Source: Streptomyces sp. H27-H1 (GTDB lineage Bacteria > Actinomycetota > Actinomycetes > Streptomycetales > Streptomycetaceae). From it: a stretch of DNA of 64,000 bases. The stretch is from the NCBI RefSeq assembly GCF_026627445.1, contig NZ_JAPNLJ010000029.1:40946-104945 (forward strand). The letters run 5' to 3'. Position 1 is the stretch's first letter. Every line of letters begins with the position of its first letter. The translations under genes and the position numbers were made by a program. Under the pieces are notes generated by a model. It saw nothing but the letters and a program-made list of their open reading frames with translations. It ran no database searches and was not told where the DNA came from. Positions 52,422-61,195 of this stretch are shown piece by piece.

Positions 52422-53636
52422 GTGCTTGCCGCGGCCGGCGGGGCGCTGCTGCTGGGGCTCGGCTGGGCGGGCGGCCGCCGACAGGCCCGGCGCAGCGAGC
52501 GCGCCCTCGGCCTCCACCTCGGCACCCCCGTCGAACGGGCCACCTTCCACACCCTGCACACCGCCTCGCTCGCGGCTCCCCCACTGCGCGCCGGCCTCAC
52601 CGAGGACGCCGCCCGCAAGGCCGCCAAACGCCTGCGCTCCCTCCTCGGCACCGAGGCGCTGTGCCTGACGGACCGCGAAAGCGTCCTCGCCTGGGACGGC
52701 CCGGGCGCCGACCACCACGAGCACCGCGCGATGGCCCGGGTCGCGGTGATGCTGGACTCGGGGCGCAGCCAGAGCGCGCGCACCGAGTGCGATCGGCCCG
52801 ACTGCCCCCTCAAGTGGGCCGTGGTGGCCCCGCTGACCGGCGAGGACGGGATGCTCGGGGCACTGGTGGCCTACGGGTCACGGGAGTCGGCGGTACTGGT
52901 GCGGGCCGCCACCGAGGTCGCGCGCTGGGTCTCCGTGCAGCTGGAGCTGTCCGAGCTGGACCGTTCGCGGACCCGGCTGATGGAGGCGGAGATCAAGGCG
53001 CTGCGCGCACAGATCTCCCCGCACTTCATCTTCAACTCCCTCGCGGCAATCGCCTCGTTCGTGCGCACCGATCCGGAGCGGGCGCGGGACCTGCTGCTGG
53101 AGTTCGCGGACTTCACCCGGTACTCCTTCCGGCGGCACGGGGAGTTCACCACGCTGGCCGAGGAGTTGCGGTCCATCGAGCAGTACCTGGCGCTGGCCGG
53201 GGCCCGGTTCGGGGAGCGGCTCAAGCTGACCTTGCAGGTGGCACCCGAGGTGCTGCCGGTGGCGCTGCCGTTCCTGTGCCTGCAGCCGCTGGTGGAGAAC
53301 GCGGTCAAGCACGGGCTGGAGGACTCCACCGAGGTGTGCCGGATCACCATCGCGGCCCGGGACGCGGGCGCGGAGGCGCTGATCACCATCGAGGACAACG
53401 GCGTCGGGATGGACCCGGCGCTGCTGCGCCGGATCCTGGCCGGGGAGCACCCGGGCTCCTCCTCCGGCATCGGGCTGCCCAATGTGGACGAGCGGCTGCG
53501 CCAGGTCTACGGGGACGGCCACGGGCTCGTCATCGAAACGGGCGTGGGCGCGGGCATGAAGATCACCGTACGGATCCCCAAATATCGTGCGGGGGTCCAC
53601 AGTTCGGCCCCACCCGGCCGAATCCCCCGACGCTGA
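52401..53636 (+). CDS. LytS-type sensor histidine kinase
   Basis: A 411-residue kinase starting at ATG 52401. One membrane helix (LSVLAAAGGALLLGLGWAGG) is followed by a GAF-like domain (about 80-180) with the Cys pair SARTECDRPDCPLKW that could bind a metal or sense redox state. A His_kinase domain with ISPHFIFNSLAAIASF (His208) and an HATPase with LVENAVKHGLED, TIEDNGVGMDPALL and GIGLPNVDERL complete it. The 5TM-Lyt sensor of classical LytS is absent, so the signal may come through the symporter directly upstream. Its partner is most likely the LytTR regulator at 48359. Confidence 0.92.
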   Translation: MTGALLSVLAAAGGALLLGLGWAGGRRQARRSERALGLHLGTPVERATFHTLHTASLAAPPLRAGLTEDAARKAAKRLRSLLGTEALCLTDRESVLAWDGPGADHHEHRAMARVAVMLDSGRSQSARTECDRPDCPLKWAVVAPLTGEDGMLGALVAYGSRESAVLVRAATEVARWVSVQLELSELDRSRTRLMEAEIKALRAQISPHFIFNSLAAIASFVRTDPERARDLLLEFADFTRYSFRRHGEFTTLAEELRSIEQYLALAGARFGERLKLTLQVAPEVLPVALPFLCLQPLVENAVKHGLEDSTEVCRITIAARDAGAEALITIEDNGVGMDPALLRRILAGEHPGSSSGIGLPNVDERLRQVYGDGHGLVIETGVGAGMKITVRIPKYRAGVHSSAPPGRIPRR

Positions 53637-53761
53637 CCCGGGACGCGGCGGCGGGCGGCACGCACACGGCGCGCGGCCAGGCCCAGACCCCGGCCCCTCC
53701 ACCGCCAAGACGGACGGGGCCGGGCCGGGCCGGGCCGGGGCCTGGAAACAGGACCCGAGGT

Positions 53762-54559
53762 TCAGCCCTCGGACGGGGTCAGCACCACGAAGTCGGCGTT
53801 CGACGGGTCGAGGCAGACGGCCAGCCGGCCGACGCCCTCGGCGTCCGTCGGCCCCATCTGTACGCTGCCGCCGCGCGCGGTGACTTCGGCGGCCGCCGCG
53901 TCGCAGTCGGTGACGTGGAAGACCGGGTGCCAGTACGGCCTGCCTCCTGCCAGGGCGAGGTCTTCCGCGGAGAGCTCCATCAGGCCGCCGTGCATCCGCT
54001 CCTGAGGCTGCCCGGCGGGGGTGATCAGCGTGTACGTGTCTTCGCCGCCCGGCATCGGCATATCGCTGAACTGCCAGCCGAAGACGCCCCCGTAGAACTC
54101 CCTGGCGGCCCCGGCGTCGGTCGTGTAGAGCTCGGTCCAGGACAGTGAGCCCGGCTGGTCCACGAGGTCGACGCCCTTGTTCTCGCCGGGCTGCCAGACG
54201 GCGAACTGGCCCCCCAGCGGGTCGCTGTACTGGGCCATCGTGCCCCACTCGTCGAGCTTCCTCGGCGGCACCCGCACCGTGCCGCCGGCGTCCTGGACGG
54301 CCCGGGTCGCCGCCTCGGCGTCGGCGACGCTGTAGTAGATCATCCAGGCCGGGTGCGCGCCCTCCTCGGTGAGCTTGCCGAGCCCGGCGACGATCTTGCC
54401 GTCCTTCCGGAACATGCCGCCTTCCATGTCCTCCCCCGCGCCCATGGACTCGTAGTCCCAGCCGAGTACGGCGCCGTAGAAGGCCGCGGCGGCGGGAACG
54501 TCGGGTGCGCCGAGATCGAGCCAGCAGGGGGAGCCCGGGACGAAGTCAGTGGTGATCAT
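53762..54559 (-). CDS. Two-domain VOC (glyoxalase/bleomycin-resistance fold) protein
   Basis: A 265-residue protein from ATG 54559 with two VOC domains. The first covers about 5-120 (GSPCWLDLGAPDVPAAAAFYGAVLGWD to YSDPLGGQFAVWQPGE). The second covers about 135-263 (LSWTELYTTDAGAAREFYGGVFGW to CLDPSNADFVVLTP). Metal-ligand positions are not fully kept, and many such two-domain VOC proteins are hydroxylase-like or of unknown role. It has no tight operon partner; the pseudogene downstream of 55441 is on the same strand but separated by over 100 bp. Confidence 0.88.
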   Translation of the reverse strand: MITTDFVPGSPCWLDLGAPDVPAAAAFYGAVLGWDYESMGAGEDMEGGMFRKDGKIVAGLGKLTEEGAHPAWMIYYSVADAEAATRAVQDAGGTVRVPPRKLDEWGTMAQYSDPLGGQFAVWQPGENKGVDLVDQPGSLSWTELYTTDAGAAREFYGGVFGWQFSDMPMPGGEDTYTLITPAGQPQERMHGGLMELSAEDLALAGGRPYWHPVFHVTDCDAAAAEVTARGGSVQMGPTDAEGVGRLAVCLDPSNADFVVLTPSEG

Positions 54560-54674
54560 GACGGCTGCCTTTCGCGGGTCGTGTACGACCAGCGTGGCAC
54601 CGGACACCTGCCCCCGCCCGTCGGCCCGCAGGACGGTGCGGGCGGCGGGCGCGGGCGGGTGCCGCGGCGCGATG

Positions 54675-55441
54675 CTACGGCGCGACCTCGCCGAATGCCC
54701 GCCGGGCGAAGTGGGTCAGCGCGTGCTGCTCGCGCAGTTCCCGGAGTCGCTCGAGGGCCGGGGCTCCGTAGAAGCTTTCCAGCAGGTCGGTGTCGAAATC
54801 GTGGGTGCCGTAGAGGTAGGGACGGCCCTGACGGCCCTTGGCCTCCGCGCAGGCTTCCAGCAGTTCCCGCAACACCCGCTTGGCCTCGGAGATCCCGCTC
54901 GACACCCACGGCTCCTGCACGCCGTTCATCATGAATTCCGTGAGGTCGGCCAGTCCGGTGTGCTCGACCCGGGCCGCACGGGTGACGGGCTGGTACGGAA
55001 CCGTCCGCAGGACCACCTTCTTGATGAATCCCACCTGTCCCAGGCCGCCGAGGGCATACCGGAACAGCTCGGAGTTCTCCCGGTCGGAGCACCGCAGCGA
55101 GCGGCCCGTGCCGTCGATGAGCTGGGGAGGACCGGGTTGGAGCGGCCGTGGCGGTTCAGCCATTTCTCCAGTTCGAGCCAGGTGATCCCGCTCGGGACTT
55201 CCACCAGGTGTTCTTCCCCGACGAACCGCGCAGTGGCATCGGGGCGGTAATTGTCGATGCCGACCCCGGGCGAGAGCGTCTGGGTGTTGCACGAGCGGCC
55301 GGCTCCCCGGACGGTCATGTCCCGGCCCGCCTCGGCCGCCTCGCGCATGGCCTGCGCCAGCGTCCCGGCCTCGTCCTCCCGCACCACCGCCTCGGGGGGA
55401 ACGACGGAAGTTTGCCCGAAGTCTCGGCTGAATGTGTCCAC
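54675..55441 (-). pseudogene. FAD-linked oxidase, frameshifted and internally deleted
   Basis: From GTG 55441 the first frame reads TLAQAMREAAEAGRDMTVRG, AGRSCNTQTLSPGVGIDNY and GITWLELEKWLNRHGRSNPV, the start of a PCMH FAD-binding domain. The match then jumps to another frame near 55125, where QLIDGTGRSLRCSDRENSEL, FRYALGGLGQVGFIKKVVLR and, at the end, YGTHDFDTDLLESFYGAP follow. The segment between, which should hold the conserved GGxSG/H region, is missing, and most of the C-terminal substrate domain is also lost. The gene cannot give a working oxidase of the usual 450 or so residues. Confidence 0.8.
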
Positions 55442-55660
55442 CTGGCTTCACCTTTCCACGGCCTGGGGCAGCGCGACCCATCGTCATTGATCGACAGTCT
55501 GGGCCGTCGCCCTGGAGGACGACTCGGGAGGGCGGCGCCGGCCGCATGCCGACGGCCGCGGGGCGGGCAGGTCCGGACAGCACTGCGCCGGGGCCCGTAC
55601 GGGGCCCGGCGCAGTGCGGAGTACTGGGTGCTGAGTACTGGGTGCCGACCTCGGGGTCGA

Positions 55661-57103
55661 CTAGCTCCAGCTGGCGTGCAGCGGCTTGCCCTCGGCGTAG
55701 CCCGCCGCGGACTGGATGCCGACGACGGCCTTCTCCTCGAACTCCGCGAGGGAGGCCGCACCGGCGTAGGTGCAGGAGGAGCGGACGCCCGCGATGATCG
55801 AGTCGATCAGGTCCTCGACGCCCGGACGGGCCGGGTCGAGGAACATCCGCGAGGTGGAGATGCCCTCCTCGAAGAGACCCTTGCGGGCGCGGTCGTAGGA
55901 GGACTCCTCCGAGGTGCGGTTCTGGACCGCGCGGGCGGAGGCCATGCCGAAGGACTCCTTGTACAGGCGGCCGTCGGCAGCCTGCTGCAGGTCGCCCGGG
56001 GACTCGTACGTACCGGCGAACCAGGAGCCGATCATGACGTTGGACGCACCTGCGGCCAGCGCCATCGCCACGTCGCGCGGGTGACGGACACCGCCGTCGG
56101 CCCAGACGTGCTTGCCGTGCTTCTTCGCCTCGGCCGCGCACTCCAGTACCGCGGAGAACTGCGGGCGGCCCACACCGGTCATCATGCGGGTGGTGCACAT
56201 GGCGCCGGGGCCCACACCGACCTTGATGATGTCGGCGCCGGCGTCGATGAGGTCCTTGACGCCGTCGGCGGCGACGATGTTGCCGGCCACGATCGGGACC
56301 TGCGGGTCGAGGGCGCGGACGGCCTTGATCGCGCTGATCATCGATTCCTGGTGACCGTGCGCGGTGTCGATGACGATCGTGTCCACGCCCGCGTCGAGCA
56401 GCTGCTTGGCCTTGGCCACGAAGTCGCCGTTGATGCCGACGGCCGCGGCGATGCGCAGCTTGCCGTTGGCATCGGTGGCGGGGGTGTACAGGGTCGCGCG
56501 GAGCGCGGCCTTGCGGGTGAGGATGCCGACGAGCCTGCCGTCCTTGTCGACGGCGGGGGCCAGCTTGCGGTGGCCGGCGTCGAGCTTGGTGAAGGCCTCG
56601 CGGGGGTCGATGTCGGCGTCGATGAGCAGCAGCTCCGTCGACATGACTTCGGAGAGCTGGGTGAAGCGGTCCACACCGGTCAGGTCGTGGTCGGTGACGA
56701 CGCCGACCGGGCGGCCGTCCGCGTCGACGACCACGCCGGCGCCGTGCGCGCGCTTGGGCAGCAGGGACAGCGCGTCGGCGACGGTCTGGGTGGGGGCCAG
56801 CGTGATCGGGGTGTCGAGCACGAGGTGGCGGGTCTTCACCCAGGAGATGACATCGGTGACGACGTCGATCGGAATGTCCTGCGGGATGACGACGATGCCG
56901 CCGCGGCGGGCGACCGTCTCGGCCATCCGGCGGCCGGCGATGGCGGTCATGTTGGCCACGACCAGCGGAATAGTGGTGCCGGTGCCGTCAGGCGCGGAAA
57001 GGTCGACGCCCTGACGGGAACCGACCGCGGAGCGGCTCGGCACCATGAATACGTCGTCGTACGTAAGGTCGTACGGCGGCTTCAGGTCATTGAGAAAACG
57101 CAC
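55661..57103 (-). CDS. guaB1: GuaB1-family IMP dehydrogenase-related protein (GMP reductase type)
   Basis: A 480-residue TIM-barrel enzyme of the IMPDH/GMPR superfamily. N-terminal LTYDDVFMVPSRSAVGSR and the CBS pair (about 95-210, VADALSLLPKRAHGAGVVVD and ELLLIDADIDPREAF) are followed by the active-site loop VGVGPGAMCTTRMMTGVGRPQ with the catalytic Cys and WADGGVRHPRDVAMALAAGA. Mycobacterial GuaB1 with this build was shown to be a CBS-containing GMP reductase that converts GMP to IMP, so purine salvage is expected rather than IMP oxidation. GTG 57103 gives the family start; ATG 57175 would add 24 residues. Confidence 0.92.
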   Translation of the reverse strand: MRFLNDLKPPYDLTYDDVFMVPSRSAVGSRQGVDLSAPDGTGTTIPLVVANMTAIAGRRMAETVARRGGIVVIPQDIPIDVVTDVISWVKTRHLVLDTPITLAPTQTVADALSLLPKRAHGAGVVVDADGRPVGVVTDHDLTGVDRFTQLSEVMSTELLLIDADIDPREAFTKLDAGHRKLAPAVDKDGRLVGILTRKAALRATLYTPATDANGKLRIAAAVGINGDFVAKAKQLLDAGVDTIVIDTAHGHQESMISAIKAVRALDPQVPIVAGNIVAADGVKDLIDAGADIIKVGVGPGAMCTTRMMTGVGRPQFSAVLECAAEAKKHGKHVWADGGVRHPRDVAMALAAGASNVMIGSWFAGTYESPGDLQQAADGRLYKESFGMASARAVQNRTSEESSYDRARKGLFEEGISTSRMFLDPARPGVEDLIDSIIAGVRSSCTYAGAASLAEFEEKAVVGIQSAAGYAEGKPLHASWS

Positions 57104-57328
57104 GTGCTGAACATCCCAGTCGATCGGAGGTGACCCCGACAGGGCAGCCGAGGAACGCACGTACTTCATTCTCACACGACCTGGACTTCACACCACCCCG
57201 GCCGATCGTCCAGGACATTTGGGGCCGGATGGTCCCTTCCTACGAGCCCTCCGCCTGCCGGCCGACGCCATACGTCCTGCCCCCTCGGCCCGGCGGAAAC
57301 CATTCCTTGCCCTCGGCGAGGTCCGGCA

Positions 57329-58627
57329 TCAGCGGATGTACTCGCGGCGCGGGCTCTGCCCGGGGACGACCGGTGCCGGTGGCGGGACCGGGACCGCGGC
57401 GGCCTCGGCGGCGACGACCGGGCGGGTGGGGGCGGTCCGGGCCGGCCCGAGGTGCGGACCGGGTTCCCGGCCGCGCGTGCCCAGCAGCATCGCGGCGTGG
57501 GCGACGCTGGCGAGGGTGGCGTGGTGGTGCCATCCACGGAAGGAACGGCCCTCGAAATCGCGGATTCCGGCGGGTTCGCACACTTCGGCGAAGTCGAGGG
57601 CGACCCGGTCGGTGAGTTTGCCGAGCAGGAACAGTTGCGCGAGCGGCCGGTCGCCGATGTTGGTGAGCCAGAACTCCGAGGGCAGCAGCGCCTCCTCGGT
57701 CCACGCCCCGACGAGCAGCAGCGGGGTGGGCGGGGCCGGTACGAGCCGGTCCTCCCCGGGGGTGGCGAAGACGGCGGCCGAGGTGAGCAGGGTGACCGCT
57801 CCCTCGGCGCGGCCGTGCCGGGTCCATTCGACGACGCGCCGCTGGGAGCGCAGGGAGTCGATGAGCTCACGGGCGGGCGCGCTGTGCGGGCCGGACTTGT
57901 GGCGGCCCCCACCGCCGAACGAAACGGAAAGGGTGCCGTCCACTTTGAACACGAAGGGGATGTCATGGGTCGCGAACGACTCGACGCACTGCGGAAGTTC
58001 GGCATTGGAGACTTCCATCACCACGGGCCTGCGCTGGAGTTGCCAGGTGGCGGCCATCCGCTGGACCGCGTGTACCGCGTCCTGGGCGGGGGTGAGCGAT
58101 CGTGCCGTGTCGGGGAGGCCGGCGCGGCGGCGGCGCGGGATTTCCGCCGTCCAGGGCCCGGGGAGGGTGAGGCTCCAGTCGACGGGGAAACCCGCGTCGC
58201 TGGAGGTGAGCCAGATCCCGCCTGCCTGCTGGCAGTTGGCGGTTCGGCCCAGCTGGGGGACGAACTGCCGGCCCACGCCGACCGACTGGTCACCGGCCTT
58301 CTCTATGACCATGGGCTGCACCACCCAGGCCAGCGGGCGCTGGACGGTGCGTTCGAGGTGCTGGGCGAGGGAGCGGCGGACGGGGGTCCAGTCCCAGGGG
58401 GATTTGCTGATGAACTGCTGGAGGCTCTGTTCGACGGAACTGGCCCCTGTTCCGGCAATGTTGCGAATTGTTTTCTTGCCGCTGGTCCGCACGAGGCCGT
58501 TCAGGTATGTGCGGGCCCAGTTCCGCTGGTCCCGCCGGGGTAAGGATTCAAATAGGAGCGAGATCAGTGCGTCGATCAATTCGGAGATTTCCTTGCTGGA
58601 TTCCTCCGGCAGGACTACGCGAGCCAT
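57329..58627 (-). CDS. Transposase-derived protein (IS701/DDE_5 fold), probably non-catalytic; contains a TTA codon
   Basis: A 432-residue protein with the backbone of IS701-like transposases. SLQQFISKSPWDWTPVRRSL is in the N-terminal region, DQSVGVGRQFVPQLGRTANCQ in the core, and IRDFEGRSFRGWHHHATLASV near the end. Where active enzymes have the first acidic residue in a DDTGF-type motif, this has QPMVIEKAGD. The second (DAGYG type) is replaced by VVMEVSNAELP, and the RWxIE segment by KLTDRVALDFAEV. All three catalytic acids therefore appear lost while the frame stays open. No inverted repeats flank it. Leu29 is a TTA codon (58541-58543). Domestication is likely; the role is unknown. Confidence 0.75.
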   Translation of the reverse strand: MARVVLPEESSKEISELIDALISLLFESLPRRDQRNWARTYLNGLVRTSGKKTIRNIAGTGASSVEQSLQQFISKSPWDWTPVRRSLAQHLERTVQRPLAWVVQPMVIEKAGDQSVGVGRQFVPQLGRTANCQQAGGIWLTSSDAGFPVDWSLTLPGPWTAEIPRRRRAGLPDTARSLTPAQDAVHAVQRMAATWQLQRRPVVMEVSNAELPQCVESFATHDIPFVFKVDGTLSVSFGGGGRHKSGPHSAPARELIDSLRSQRRVVEWTRHGRAEGAVTLLTSAAVFATPGEDRLVPAPPTPLLLVGAWTEEALLPSEFWLTNIGDRPLAQLFLLGKLTDRVALDFAEVCEPAGIRDFEGRSFRGWHHHATLASVAHAAMLLGTRGREPGPHLGPARTAPTRPVVAAEAAAVPVPPPAPVVPGQSPRREYIR

Positions 58628-58699
58628 CCGGGCCTCCCCCGCGACCAGCTAGATCCATTAGCCTACTTGGCCGCGGAGAACGGCCGTAGGGCCCGGCGG

Positions 58700-59140
58700 C
58701 TACTTCCTGAGGTCGCTCTCGGTTTCCAGCCGCTCTTCCTCTACGGCGAAGGAGATGGAGATCTGGTCGCCGCACGATCGATGGCGCGATCAGGAAGTGT
58801 GCGACGAGGGCGAGCCGCGAGGAGAGGACGGCCCGGACGACGGTCAAGGGGCGCGCGATCACACCGAGTCCGAACATCGCCGGCGCCAGTGGATTCAGGA
58901 ACAGCAGCGACTGATCGACGGGACTCGAGCGGCTGAGGAGGGTGTGGCGGTTGGCCCACATGACGCCGACGAGCAGGAAACCGCCGACGTAAGCGGCATT
59001 CCGTGGCCACTGCCGTAAGGGTCCGTACGAGAGTTCGCCGCCCCGGCCCTCCGGAACCTTCAATTCCAGCACCAGGATCGTGAACACGATCGCGAATAGA
59101 CCGTCGCCGAGGCCTCGGTCCTGTCGGCACCCTGCCCCAT
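58700..59140 (-). pseudogene. TMEM175/DUF1211-family membrane protein, frameshifted
   Basis: From ATG 59140 the first frame gives GADRTEA. The match then moves to a second frame with GDGLFAIVFTILVLELKVPE, NAAYVGGFLLVGVMWANRHT and VDQSLLFLNPLAPAMFGLGV. Together these are the DRxEAFSDGVFAI start and first helices of TMEM175-type potassium channel proteins. A second frame change near 58770 leads to the stop at 58700. At least two frameshifts and a missing residue at the FSDG motif show that it is broken. Confidence 0.75.
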
Positions 59141-59411
59141 GGCCTCCCTTTCGGACTCGTCCCATCCGGTATTCCACGCGCACGGGGAGGACTCCGCCCC
59201 AACCTCCCCGCACACGCTACCCAGATATCCGGTCTCAGCCTTCGAATCCCGCATTCTGCCGCCAGATCCAGCCATCGCGGACGAGCAGGTCCTGGCGCGG
59301 GCGAGGCCCATGGTCGTCTCCCTGATCCGCCGCTACCGCCAGATGGGCCGAGAGTGAACACCGGGCCTTCCCACTTGCGCTCGGGGGCGGACCGGACGCA
59401 CCGTTGATTAC

Positions 59412-59909
59412 ATGATTACAGCTGAGCAGAACGAACAGCTTCACTCCTGGTTCGCCGAGCGGCTGCCGGTGGACGCCTACGAGTCGCTCCTCACGGTCAC
59501 CGTGGACCGGGAGGAGATCACGGTCGTCGGCACCGTCCCGGCGACCGAATCGGTGGCGGCGTTCCGCGAGCGCACCCGGGAACAGCGCATCGAGGTCGCC
59601 CGGGAGGCGGAGGAGCTCTACCGGCGCAAGGTGTCCTGGGCCGTCCAGGACGGCGAGGAGCTGACCCTCTTCACCCACCTCGCGGTCCCGGTCATGACCC
59701 GCCTGCGCCAGCCCGAGCGCCAGGTCCTCGACACCCTGGTCGCGGGCGGCGTCGCCCGCAGCCGCGCCGACGCCCTGGCCTGGTGCGTACGCCTCGTCGG
59801 GCGCAACACCGACACCTGGCTGACGGACCTGCGCGAGTCCCTGGACCGGGTCCAGCAGGTCCGGGCCGAGGGTCCGGACCTCACCGACTCCCAGAAGTCC
59901 GAGTCATAA
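59412..59909 (+). CDS. Conserved hypothetical protein
   Basis: A 165-residue soluble, charged protein. It begins with a mixed alpha-beta segment (LPVDAYESLLTVTVDREEITVVGTVP) and continues with long helices (RERTREQRIEVAREAEELYRR, then ESLDRVQQVRAEG). The middle part has ERQVLDTLVAGGVARSRADALAWCVRLV, which looks like a ribbon-helix-helix-type or ParD-like helix pair, with one Cys. It has strong coding bias and no membrane part. I recall similar proteins only from actinobacteria and cannot assign a function. Confidence 0.75.
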   Translation: MITAEQNEQLHSWFAERLPVDAYESLLTVTVDREEITVVGTVPATESVAAFRERTREQRIEVAREAEELYRRKVSWAVQDGEELTLFTHLAVPVMTRLRQPERQVLDTLVAGGVARSRADALAWCVRLVGRNTDTWLTDLRESLDRVQQVRAEGPDLTDSQKSES

Positions 59910-59999
59910 CGGCGAAGGATTCCCCGGCGCCCGCATGATCGCGCGAGCCCGACGTGGACAAGCGGCGATCAACGCCCGACCCGGGGAGAGGCCCGCACC

Positions 60000-60188
60000 A
60001 TGACCACCACCGTCGAATACGTCCGCTACCGGATCGCATTGGACGACCAGCCGGCCGGATTCCGCAAGGGCGAGCACTTCCCGGCGTTCTTCGGCGCGAT
60101 CCGCCCGTACGTCACGGCCATCGAGGAGATGCAGCACCACCTCGTCACCAGGGTGGCCGGCGCAGGAAAGGCCTCCACCCCGTCATGA
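60000..60188 (+). pseudogene. Antibiotic biosynthesis monooxygenase (ABM) domain with internal deletion
   Basis: A 62-codon frame joining TTTVEYVRYRIALD, the first strand of an ABM ferredoxin-like domain, directly to AGFRKGEHFPAFFGAIRPYV and EEMQHH, its last helix and strand. About 40-50 residues that normally lie between are missing, in frame. The stop overlaps the hemoglobin start by ATGA, so the remnant may still serve to couple translation. Intact ABM plus truncated hemoglobin pairs occur in relatives. Confidence 0.65.
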
Positions 60189-60664
60189 GCACCCCACCCG
60201 GCACCACGCCCACCATCTACGAGTGGATGGGCGGTGCGGAGGCACTGAACCGCCTCACGGACGTCTTCTACGCCCACGTCCTGAAGGACGAGATCCTCTC
60301 CCCGGTCTTCGCCGGCATGGACCCGGAGCACGCCCGGCACGTCGCGGTCTGGCTGGCGGAGGTCTTCGGCGGCCCGAAGCAGTACACCGCCGCCCGTGGC
60401 GGCCACCAGCACATGGCCACCAAGCACCTGGGCCGCGGCATCACCGAACGGCAGCGCCGCCGCTGGGTGGACCTCCTGACGGACGCGGCCGACGAGGTGG
60501 GCCTGCCCACCGACCCGGAGTTCCGAGCCGTATTCGCGTACTACGTCGAATGGGGCACCCGCATGGCTCTGATCTACTCGGGCCCCAACCCGCCCCCGGT
60601 GGACGCGGCCGAGATCCCCGTCTGGTCCTGGGGACAGACCCCGCCCTGGATCCCGAAGGGCTAG
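60185..60664 (+). CDS. Truncated (2/2) hemoglobin
   Basis: A 159-residue globin starting at ATG 60185. The 2/2 globin pattern is clear: TIYEWMGGAEALNRLTDVFYAHVL (helices A-B-C), FAGMDPEHARHVAVWLAEVFGG and GGHQHMATKHLGRGITERQRRRWV with the proximal His. The C-terminal tail (VPVWSWGQTPPW region) is typical of the actinobacterial group. It probably binds O2 or NO in the cytoplasm. It is preceded by a deleted ABM gene in 4-bp overlap. Confidence 0.92.
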   Translation: MSTPPGTTPTIYEWMGGAEALNRLTDVFYAHVLKDEILSPVFAGMDPEHARHVAVWLAEVFGGPKQYTAARGGHQHMATKHLGRGITERQRRRWVDLLTDAADEVGLPTDPEFRAVFAYYVEWGTRMALIYSGPNPPPVDAAEIPVWSWGQTPPWIPKG

Positions 60665-60721
60665 CCCCCACCGGGAAAAATCCGGCCCCGCCAAGAGGTG
60701 AGGCGCGGAACCCCGAATCCT

Positions 60722-60750
60722 TCAGCCCCGTCGGCGTTTGAGGCTCGGGG
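60722..60750 (-). repeat. Dispersed intergenic repeat, copy D (inside the barstar gene end)
   Basis: On the minus strand CCCCGAGCCTCAAACGCC then GACGGGGCTGA corresponds to the second half of copy A. Here it supplies the last codons of the barstar gene, encoding the tail PSLKRRRG and the stop. Confidence 0.7.
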
Positions 60751-61195
60751 CCTGGGGCCGGCCCCCGGCAGCCGGCCCGGGCTTGGGCTGCTCAACCCCA
60801 GGCTCGGGCACCGGCTCGGGCTCGGGCTCGGGCACCGCATCAGGCTCAGGCTCAGCCAGCAGCACGTTCAGCCCACCCCGCCAGAAATCCGCAGCCTCTT
60901 CCAGAATCTCCCGCAGGGTCTCCCAGTCACCCGGCCTCGCCGCGGCGTACCCCCGCCACGAGGTCACGGCCACCAGCCGCCCCGCCGCATCCGGCAGCCA
61001 CGACAGGTCCTTGAGCGCATCCGCGAGCGCGTCCCAGTTACCCCCGAACCAGTCCGGAAGCTCCAGCGCGCCCTCGCAGCGCCGCATCAGTTCCGCCTTG
61101 GTCCGTACGCCGTCCAGATCCAGCCGTACGGTCGTCCAGCCGGCGGCCTCGGCCGCTTCGAGCGCGGGGGCCAGGGGCTGCGGGTCCAAGGTCAT
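60722..61195 (-). CDS. Barstar-family ribonuclease inhibitor
   Basis: A 157-residue protein. The barstar fold (1-105) shows WTTVRLDLDGVRTKAELMRRCEGALELPDWFGGNWDAL, the family hallmark with the Trp and acidic residues that plug the RNase active site, and DFWRGGLNVLL at the end. A Glu/Pro-repeat tail (EPEPDAVPEPEPEPVPEPG) and a terminal PSLKRRRG derived from a dispersed DNA repeat are extra. It starts at ATG 61195, overlapping the RNase stop by ATGA, so the inhibitor is made together with its target. Confidence 0.92.
   Translation of the reverse strand: MTLDPQPLAPALEAAEAAGWTTVRLDLDGVRTKAELMRRCEGALELPDWFGGNWDALADALKDLSWLPDAAGRLVAVTSWRGYAAARPGDWETLREILEEAADFWRGGLNVLLAEPEPDAVPEPEPEPVPEPGVEQPKPGPAAGGRPQAPSLKRRRG

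Noticed and set aside
59139..59357. Plus-strand 72-codon frame ending ARARPMVVSLIRRYRQMGRE, reminiscent of a sigma-factor region
   Set aside because: The similarity is too short, no ribosome site is present and the first half overlaps the TMEM175 pseudogene.
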